Shown here one piece after another: positions 56,530 through 64,000 of a DNA stretch of 64,000 nucleotides. Each line of letters begins with the position of its first letter. Position 1 is the stretch's first letter. The translations under genes and the position numbers were made by a program. The notes below the pieces were generated by a model. The model saw only the letters and a program-made list of their open reading frames with translations, ran no database searches and had not been told where the DNA came from. The DNA lies in NCBI GenBank assembly GCA_036936605.1, contig JAUPFV010000002.1, positions 334,651,215-334,715,214 of the forward strand. Direction: 5' to 3'. The stretch is from Limnanthes douglasii subsp. nivea. Lineage: Eukaryota > Streptophyta > Magnoliopsida > Brassicales > Limnanthaceae.

Positions 56530-57141
56530 TGTTTGAAATATATGGACCAATGTATGTTTAATTATGTATTTGAATTTGTCAATACATCGTCTAATGAAAT
56601 AAGTGAAAGCATTTATGAAGGTGATTGTGTAGAGATCAGGTTAATATTTGGGACCATAAACGATTGAGCCTAAATTATTAATACTTAAGCCTAGACTAAA
56701 ATTGTAGGAACTAAAGTGAATAAACCAATCTAGTAGGTTATGGTCATTGGCAATTAAAAGGTATGCATGCAATTAGGTTAAAGTTCAACCTAAATTGCAT
56801 TATATCTTATGAGACACATGAAAATATTCCTTCACTCGGGTGATAATTGTTTGTTGCTCTTAGTGATTAGAAACACCAAAATCCTATCTTTTTTTCTCGT
56901 GTTTTTTACTACAAAGTAATCAAGAACGAAGGTGCAGATTAAAGAAGCACAAATGAATATAAGATCAAAGAGATTAAAAAATAACATGATTTATAAAAAT
57001 TATGTTGTTACTTTAATCCATAAATGTTAGGATAAGTAACATGGCACACAAGTTTCCAACATCCTTCATAAAAGTATGAGTCGCATAAAAGAACAATTAT
57101 TTTTAGTGTAATGGATATATTGAAAGATTCGATATATTTCA
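56530..57141 (+). repeat. 5' LTR of copia element
   Basis: Starts TGTTTGAAATATATGG and ends ATATATTTCA. Aligns along its length with 58,691-59,314, sharing GGTTAATATTTGG, AAATTATTAA-ACTTAA and TAGTGGGTTATGG-like blocks. Confidence 0.85.
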
Positions 57142-57146
57142 TAAAT

Positions 57147-57158
57147 TGGTATCAAAGC
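57147..57158 (+). promoter_or_regulatory. Primer-binding site, tRNA-iMet type
   Basis: TGGTATCAAAGC, one base different from the iMet standard, five bases after the LTR. Confidence 0.85.
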
Positions 57159-57714
57159 TTAGGTCTCTTCTGAATTGATCATAGGATTATATGTATGTAT
57201 AAAATCAATTTAAAAAACATATTTATTTTAATTTTATGTGAAGAATCTATACTATTGAGAATGTATGTTATTTGAAGTGATTAAGGTATGAATGTAGGAT
57301 CTTAAAAATTATATAATTGCTTTGTTCACATATGTAAGTATGTATGAAATCAATTAGAAAGCATGTTAATTTTAATTTTTAGTAAAGAATCCATAATATT
57401 GTAAATATGTATTGTTTGAACATATTATGGTATGGATTTATAAATTTGAAAATCATGCTTGATTGATTTGATGATAAGAGAATGATTAGAAATGCTTGAA
57501 AATCATTCTTGATTGATTCGATGATTCGAATCATGCATAATTCGATGATAAGAGAACATATATTCTCTCGATTATAAAATATATCTTTAAGATCATTGAA
57601 GAGTTGGTGCAACAGTAAACGATCCATCGTCTTATCGTGAATCTATGAAGAGTTACTGATTCTTAGCTGTAATTAATGCTATAAAAGAATAGTATACTAT
57701 ATATGTGATTCAAA

Positions 57715-58680
57715 GTTCATGGTATGTAAACTTAAGAAATCTATTAATGGGCTCAAACATGCTTCTCAATGATACCAACAATTTTTTGAGGTAATTGTCT
57801 CCATTCGTATTAGGACTAACCCGGGTGAGGACTACGTGTATTAGAAGTTTAGTGGGAGTAAGTTCATATTTTTGGTATTGTATGTTAATAACATACTTAT
57901 TTTCTCAAACCATAAGGAATTCTTACATACTACAAAGAACTTTCTCATCAGAGAAATTCAATATGAAAGATTTTGATGATGCAACTCATGTGTTGGGGGC
58001 CCAAATTCATTAAGATCGATCTCGTGGATTTCTTAGGTTTATCACAAAAAGAAAATATAGGGAGTATGTTACAACGTTACAGAATGACAAGTAGCAGACC
58101 CTTGGATACCTTTATAGAAAAGGACGACAAATTAATCCATAATCAATGTTAGGAGACAAAACTTAGGATCAAGCAAATGAAAAATGACCCATTATACTTC
58201 AACAATTGGTAGTTTGATGTATGCTCAAGTTTTTAAAAGGTCGGACATTTCCTTGTAGTTAATTTATTGGGAAGGTACATTAGTAACCCCGTGATGGACC
58301 ATTAGAGGGCATTTAAAAGAGTACTTTAATATCCGCTAGGCACAAAATGGCATATGATTACATATATAAAGTTAGATAGTATGGAGATCATTAAAAATTA
58401 TATTGGATACATTGTCACACTAAAGAATGCTTTATACAACATATTCTTATACAACATGTTATTAACGTGTAAATCAAACACTAATTTCATAATTCATTAT
58501 GAAGGTAAAAAATGGATGTGTGCATTAAGGCATCAAATCAGGTATTGTTCCTATTTAACTTTCCCACTAGACTACGTATTTTAGAAATGATAAAAGGTCC
58601 CACATAGTTCATCTATTACCAATAGATTTAAAGAATTACAATTTAAGGGAATACATTCTTGAATAGATTATGACAATCTT
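57715..58680 (+). pseudogene. Copia reverse transcriptase-RNase H remnant
   Basis: Plus strand reads LKKSINGLKHASQ, then FSGSKFIFLVLYVNNILIFS (about 57,850), THVLGAQIH, stop, DRSRGFLRF, then after breaks SAIGSLMYAQ-like STIGSLMYAQVFKRSDIS (about 58,200), LGRYISNPVMDH and LGTKWHMITY. A last shifted piece, CIKASNQVLFLFNFPTR (about 58,520), matches the RNase H end. The RT active site normally YVDD is YVNN here, so both catalytic Asp are lost. Upstream, protease and integrase are absent. Confidence 0.8.
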
Positions 58681-58690
58681 AGTGGAAGAA

Positions 58691-59314
58691 CGTTGAAAAT
58701 ATATGGATCAATTTATGCTTAATGTTGTATTTGACTATAGTCAATATATTGTCCAATTAAATAGATAATCGGACCCTTAAATTAATTGGGTAATTTGAAA
58801 AATATTTGAAATCTCATTATAGATTTTATTGTATAGAGACCGGGTTAATATTTGGACATTGTGAAGGATAAGACCCAAATTATTAACACTTAAATTGACT
58901 AAATCGATTTAGTGGGTTATGGTACATGACCATAAAACTAACTAAAGGGTATGAATATAATCAGATTAAACTCAAACCTAAATTACACCATATATTAAGA
59001 GCCAGAGGACAATATTATTTCATTCGACTGTATTATCGTTAGCTGCTCTCAATGGTTGGAAACACGAAAACCCTATATTTATTTATTTGGTTTTATACTA
59101 AAGATTAATTAAGAACAAATATGAAGATTGAAGAAACACAAATGAATACCCGATCCATGAGATTCAAAAGAACATGAACGATAAAAACTACATCACTTCT
59201 TCCATCCAGTATTTGCTAGGACGAATAACATAAAAAATAAAGTTTTCATATTCTTCCTAAAAAATATTGTTTTTAGTATAATAAATATATTGAGATATTT
59301 AGTATATTCCGTCA
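58691..59314 (+). repeat. 3' LTR of copia element
   Basis: Starts after the polypurine tract with GTTGAAAATATATGG and ends TATTCCGTCA, followed by the TATAT target duplication. Confidence 0.85.
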
Positions 59315-59393
59315 TATATATAATGTCTGATAGAATAATTAAGAAACTAACGGCAAAACGATTTTTGGAGAAACAACTACACCGTTATACCAA

Positions 59394-60306
59394 TGTAGGA
59401 ATATACGATTAACAAACATAAGAAGAACGATCTAAAGTCTAACATTTAAGACGAATGACAAATAAAATAAAGTATAATAAACCCAAAACACAAGAAAATA
59501 TTTAGTGTGGTTTGGATTGTAAAACAAAATAGTTTACATAACGACTCTAAAACACAAAGTACTCATTCACTCTTTAAAAAGAAGATGACATGATTCACAA
59601 AACCCTCTCTTCAATTTTATTTCCCACCTCACTTATCTCACCGAAGACCTAGAATTATTCTCTCTCTCTCTCTTAGAAAATATGATTCTCACAAATCAAA
59701 CAACACATTGCATAACAATATCTTAGTTTATTTATAGGTTTTGAATAATTCTTCACGAGATGCTCTAGATTAAAGTCCATTAATCAACATATGAAATAAC
59801 TCTTACACCTATAATATAAATAGAAAATCCTAATTAATATAGAGAATATAATTAATATAGGAATACAAAAATATGAGACATAATTAATATAGCATACGTA
59901 GAAAATAGAATACTCCGCTTGAGCCAAGCTGCGGTCCATCTCATTTTGGATCAAACTTGCTTTAGATCAGCCCACTTTAGACCATGCAACTTCTGGACCA
60001 GCCTGCTTTGGCTCAACACATATTTCCTTTGATACATTTTTCACTTGTCTAAGACAGCTCATCTCAGCTCTTAGGATAAGTAGACATCTCTAAATTTCAG
60101 GTAGTTTCAACAGTTTTTGCCTAATACATGTCATGATAGATCCAACTATGCTCATGTAGTCCTACGATATTATATTTTTTGAAGAGTTAATTTCATCCTA
60201 CACCTAACTATTCTTCATATTGGCTTATAGTACTCTTAAGAGACTAGGAAACTTGTATCCCAGACTTGAAACAGTCCCATTTAGTTCGTGGGCTTATAAA
60301 TCAACA
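59394..60306 (-). repeat. 3' LTR of second copia element
   Basis: About 913 bases. On the minus strand starts TGTTGATTTATAAGCCC, right after the MTKI end of the polyprotein, and ends TATATTCCTACA. TATA-like CCTATAAATAAA at about 59,740 (minus). An AGAGAGAGAGAG run follows it. Confidence 0.6.
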
Positions 60307-60319
60307 ATATTTTGGTCAT

Positions 60320-61368
60320 AGCATCCACAGTATTTTCCTCGCTATCAATCTTAGCCACCTTAACTTTCTCATTCTCCACGACGTCTCGGATGAAGCGAAA
60401 CTTAGTATCTACATGTTTATTTTTCTCATAGAACTTTGAAACAACATCTTACTCCTCACTAGTAAGTTCACTTAACAACTCATTCAGCCAAATTACTTTA
60501 TTCCTAGTTTCTATAGATGACAATGCATCAAATTTTTGTATACAAGACTTCCAACTAACCACTCCTCCAATAATAATATATAGATAACCCAAATTAGACT
60601 TCTTTTTTTCGAGGAAACTTGCATAATCAAAGTCCACATACCATTTTAACATTATATCACCCGTATTCTTTTGATTGTAACATAACCATACAACAGTCAA
60701 GCCCTTTAAGTATCTCATGAGCCACTTGAGTGCATATTAATGCAATTTTCCTAGCTTTTGACATGATTTTTCTCAAAACACTTACGATGTAGGGAAGATT
60801 AGGTCTCGTGAAAATCATAGCATACATAATTCTACTAATAACATTGGCATGTAATATTCCCAACATATACTTCTTATTTGCTGCTTCAGTTGGTTCTTGA
60901 GTGGTATAATATTTAATTAGAAACCAATGAGAGTTCCAACCGTTTTTTCTTCTAACGTGAAGAACTTTCTTAAGAATTAAATATGTAATTTTATGGAGAT
61001 AAAAATAAATTCTCTGTCGACTTGTTCTTCTTAATGTCAATACCACATATCCTCTTAGCCTCTCTCATATCATTCATCTCAAACTCTCATTTCAGTTGAG
61101 TATTTACGAATTCAAATTTCCTCCTATCTTTTCCAGGTATTAATATGTCATCCACATTCAAATATGGTATGACTTATCTCTCCATGTGCGTTTACTCATT
61201 CCAATAGATAAAATTATCATAACAACTACAAATATACTCAATGGATCTCATAAAATAATCAAATCTTCCATTCTACTGTCTCAAACAATTCTTTTAGCCC
61301 ATACAATGATCTCTTAATAAAACGCACATAAACCTGCTTTCATTTTCTCAAACCCCTTCGGTTCATGC
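60320..61368 (-). pseudogene. Copia RT-RNase H remnant, minus
   Basis: Minus strand: GLRK and SLYGLKELFETVEWK (about 61,310), then a region with the degraded DDILI motif (about 61,150). Then RIMYAMIFTRPNLPYIVSVL (about 60,830), HEILKGLDCCMVML, WYVDFDYASFLEKKKSNLGY (about 60,620; RNase H, with the Asp), GGVVSWKSCIQKFDALSSIE, NKHVDTKFRFIRDVVENEKV and TVDAMTKI (about 60,320) at the end. Order and spacing are normal for copia pol. Several stops and shifts. It ends within about 15 bases of the LTR. Confidence 0.8.
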
Positions 61369-61727
61369 TGATAGTTTCAAACATTATTTAGAGAATAGTT
61401 TTTTTTCTAAATAGAACTTTGGAGTAGCAAATTTTAGAGAGAGAAACACGAGAAAATTAGAAAGAGAAGTATGTAAATGTATTAATCAGGTAAAAAATAA
61501 ATCACCTTTCTCAATGAGAGGAGGTGTATTTTATAGTACATTTAGTGGGTCTCACACGTCTAATAAATGACTAATTGTGGTCCTTTTCCCAAAAGTTACA
61601 ATTAATTACAGAAGATCCTTTTTTTACTACACTATTGTCATACTTCTCCTATGAATTTTTATTTACATTGAATTACTCTTTCATTTTGCCTATCTCATTT
61701 TCCACTCCTATGATTTTTTCCTTATCA
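61369..61727 (-). repeat. 3' LTR of a second Tat-like gypsy element
   Basis: 359 bases. On the minus strand starts TGATAAGGAAAAAATC and ends GTTTGAAACTATCA, immediately against copia RT sequence at 61,368. TATA-like CTATAAAATAC (minus) at 61,536-61,526. The 5-base flank CATGC (61,364-61,368) should be duplicated at the far end of this element, outside the window. Confidence 0.8.
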
Positions 61728-62089
61728 GTAGCCCCCAGTCTTTGTGAAGATGTTCGAGCGATGACCGTAGCATGCGAATACTTCAATTTATCCGACGTTG
61801 TTTTTCTCATCGTACTTATCATGTTGTTGCTAACTTCTCCTCAGATTTTGTTGGCATTATCGTCGAAGAACTCTTTTTGTTATCTAACACGTGTCAAAAA
61901 TTTTTGAGTGTTACATCAAATATATTTGACACAGTTAGTGTATCTTGTGACGCATGTTTTTGATATGACACTTGAAGTGACACACTTTTTCCCTAGGCAT
62001 TCATTGCCTCTTATCCTAGGAACATTTCCCCTAAGAAAACATCTCTAGAAAGTTATGAGCTTGAAATGTATTGAGGCCCAACACTCTTT

Positions 62090-62097
62090 TATAAATA
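62090..62097 (+). promoter_or_regulatory. Plus-strand TATA box of antisense ORF, copy 2
   Basis: TATAAATA 363 bases from the LTR, followed by GAGAGAGAAGTATCG. Equivalent to 51,923-51,930. Confidence 0.55.
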
Positions 62098-62129
62098 CCC
62101 AACACCTGTCATTGTTCTCACTCAAAATG

Positions 62130-64000
62130 TTTTTGAGAGAGAAGTATCGAAACAAATCTAGAGAGGGAAGTGCTTTCAGCTGTATGCGGATTTTGAAGAA
62201 GTTCTTCCAAAATTTCCTTCTATAGTTTATGCCTAGAGGCTTTTCTATTACATGTTCCGACTAACCCATATACTACACAAAAAAACAATCCACGTCCTAC
62301 TCCTGAAGCCCCTCCTTAGAAGTTAAAGAATAATACGACTGCGGCTCCTGTAATGGAAAAATACCTCGAAGCTGTCCAAGAAATAGATACAAGTGCTTCA
62401 ACCGATGAGCCTATAAACATAGACCTAAACATTGCCAACATCGCTCAATCCGAAGAAATGGTTGATGCTGGTAAATACATAGTACCACATTCTGGTGGAG
62501 AAGTCCTTGGATCGCTGATGAAATCTCTTCTCCCTAAAAAAATCCAAATAGAAAGACAATCCCACTCCACTTTCTTCATATATCAAAGATCTTATTGGTA
62601 ACAATATCCAAGGTGTTGAAAATAAATATAATTTAGCCTTGTATAAGGTGAAATATAAGTACTATGATGTGGCCTAGAGACTAAGCTGAGGGCCCGATGG
62701 GGAATCCCTACTTCAATCACCATCCAATTTTTTATTGTTGGGGAGACCCCTTTATGAGTTCAAGAACATGAACTCATTTTCTATCTATAAATTTTGTATC
62801 GGGGCTCCAATTTCCTTTGAAAACTTTCTTTTTCAAATATTTTGAGATGATAGACCTATTTCCGACCCAAATTGGTCCTAATATATGTTTTACTTTGATG
62901 TCTTCTATAATGGCCTCCACGATTTTTGGGGTAGGATTTTCACTGGAACAATTCTTTGTTCTTATTGAGGTTGAGAATAATCCTTATTTTCCATTCTATT
63001 TCTTAACACTTGGGAATAGATTCGTGGATGATCTGCTTGAAGCTGATAATTAATAGAAGCAAAGGTTTTTCTTTATCTCTGGTCATTGGGAGACTGGATA
63101 CGACGCCATAACTGATAGACCATATAGATTGTCCCTAAAATGGACGAACCGAGGTACTTTCGTTTTTAATTTTAATTTTAATTCTATCTTTATACTTTTC
63201 ATTTAATGTATGTCTTTGTTAAAAAACAACAAAAGAGGTGTCCAAACAATTCCTAGATCGTGTACTTGAAGCGACACAAATTTTTGAGAAGCTAAGTAAT
63301 TGGGCTATGATTTCTTGGTCCATGAAATTCATCGTTGCTTTACTCCAACCAATCTCTCTAAGATTTATTTTTGGAGGGATAATCAATCCAAACTTCTTTC
63401 TTTACAAGAAATCATGGTTCCTCCTACTCAAGACTAAGTGTTAAATAGATTAGAAGCTCCGGATGTACTTGTCTTTCTACCTTCGAGAGCTAGAGCTAAG
63501 AGCCATCGCAAAAAAGAAACTGGTAATGTTTCTAACAAGGATTAAGCCCCAGAGACTTCTGGACCGGTAACCCAAGACACTGATACTGAATTTGAGAAAA
63601 CAAGTCATGTGGGGGAAGACAGGTTCCAAAATACCATCTCAAGGTAATCTTCCAAAACGAAATATCAACAAAAAATGAAGGCAGATGTACAACAAGATAT
63701 AGAAAACATAATTACCTAAAACGAAACTTCAACATAAAATGAAGCTGATGACCCTAAATTGCCTTACCCTGAAAAAGTTATTATTGAATCAGATTTCTCT
63801 TAGTTTCCAAATGATGAGGTGGTCATTCAAGAAACTGAAGGTAATATTTCTCAAGAGAATAATTCTTTGACGACTATTTTGTTGGAAGCTCGCTCATCGT
63901 CCAAGTCATTCGAAATCCCTCCCGATGATTTCGTATCTCTTCAGATACGTAAACTTCTTCGATCCTTAATTATCCTTAGAAAGAAAGTACGGTCTTTTGA
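62130..64000 (+). pseudogene. Antisense ORF of Tat-like element, copy 2 (cut by window end)
   Basis: Plus strand. After a weak N-terminal part (ESSQEIDTSASTDEPI-like region 62,353-62,530), the core at 62,817-63,150 is FKYFEMIDLFPTQIGPNICF, TLMSSIMAS, PYFPFYFLTL, DDLLEADN and FFISGHWETGYDA. It aligns with EYFKLLSLCPT, ISVIMAS, FYYLTLMDD, DDLLEADKFWKQ and FISGAWENG of copy 1. The intron is in the same place: it starts after LKWTNR (about 63,152) and ends before VSKQFLDRVLEATQ (about 63,238). More stops than copy 1. The C-terminal coiled-coil part is degraded and runs out of the window. Confidence 0.7.

Larger units (their letters stand above)
56530..59314 (+). mobile_element. Internally deleted Ty1/copia element with both LTRs
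   Basis: 5' LTR 56,530-57,141, primer site 57,147, RT-RNase H remnant, polypurine tract AGTGGAAGAA (58,681-58,690), 3' LTR 58,691-59,314. TATAT duplications flank it (56,525-56,529 and 59,315-59,319). Gag, protease and integrase are missing: only about 1.55 kb of interior is left. LTRs of 612 and 624 bases differ at many sites, so insertion is old. Confidence 0.9.
59394..61368 (-). mobile_element. Second Ty1/copia element, 3' half, interrupted at 61,368
   Basis: Minus-strand RT-RNase H followed by a 3' LTR. The RT reading is cut at 61,368 by the LTR of a Tat-like gypsy element, so the 5' part of this copia lies beyond the window. It is of a different subfamily from the copia element next to it. 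No target duplication can be checked on the right. Confidence 0.75.

Noticed and set aside
59370..59394. TTGGTATAACGGTG next to the 3' end of the copia LTR, like a primer-binding site
   Set aside because: Only the first six bases match the iMet site, and a 3' LTR should not be followed by one; probably chance.
1..64000. Possible tRNA, rRNA, organelle insertions or host protein-coding genes
   Set aside because: I looked for cloverleaf-like and intact spliced gene structures and saw none that I could support.

Overview
The window looks like nuclear DNA of a eudicot plant, from a repeat-rich intergenic or pericentromeric stretch. The sequence is AT-rich. Nearly all recognisable coding sequence belongs to plant transposon families: plant LINE polyproteins with zf-RVT and RNase H ends, Ty3/gypsy gag and protease, Ty1/copia polymerase, MULE transposase with OTU, and plant mobile domain (PMD) proteins. 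GT-AG introns and iMet/Arg tRNA primer sites fit a plant genome. I see no convincing host gene, tRNA, rRNA or CRISPR, and the species cannot be named from this.

Layout: 1-2.1 kb, Tat-like gypsy gag remnant (G1, minus). 2.9-8.5 kb, near full-length LINE (L1, minus). 8.52-16.46 kb, MULE/PMD element A. 17.3-18.5 kb, copia remnant. 20.0-26.2 kb, gypsy gag-protease (G2, minus) split by a second gypsy element (plus) and a three-LTR miniature array (minus). 26.7-29.7 kb, LINE L2. 30.06-38.59 kb, MULE/PMD element B, with 5'-truncated LINE L3 nested in it and flanked by a 9-bp duplication. 38.77-47.68 kb, MULE/PMD element C. 48.5-54.6 kb, Tat-like gypsy gag-protease (G3, minus), an LTR shared with a second element, and an antisense plus-strand ORF. 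56.53-59.31 kb, internally deleted copia element with both LTRs and TATAT duplications. 59.39-61.37 kb, another copia (minus), interrupted at 61,369 by the 3' end of a second Tat-like element whose antisense ORF runs off the window.

The most interesting content is the trio of MULE-type elements A, B and C. Each has the same plan. A MULE transposase fused to an OTU-type cysteine protease runs inward from one end, and a PMD gene runs inward from the other. Between them lies a small gene that looks like a Myb/SANT (trihelix)-type DNA-binding protein. Each element also carries three clusters of short imperfect palindromes, one in or near the first intron of each large gene and one in the centre. 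The palindromic word differs between elements (ACCATTGGT-like in A, GTCGCAC..GTGCGAC in B, ATCCACGCA..TGCGGAT in C) but is shared by the three clusters within an element. This resembles in logic the VANDAL/VANC system of Arabidopsis, where a MULE-encoded anti-silencing protein recognises clusters of a fast-evolving short motif in its own element. Whether PMD, OTU or the small protein is the reader here is unknown.

All sizes, identities and boundaries come from reading the sequence by eye; no alignment or search was run. Most coding regions carry frameshifts or stops and are probably pseudogenes. Element C is the best preserved.
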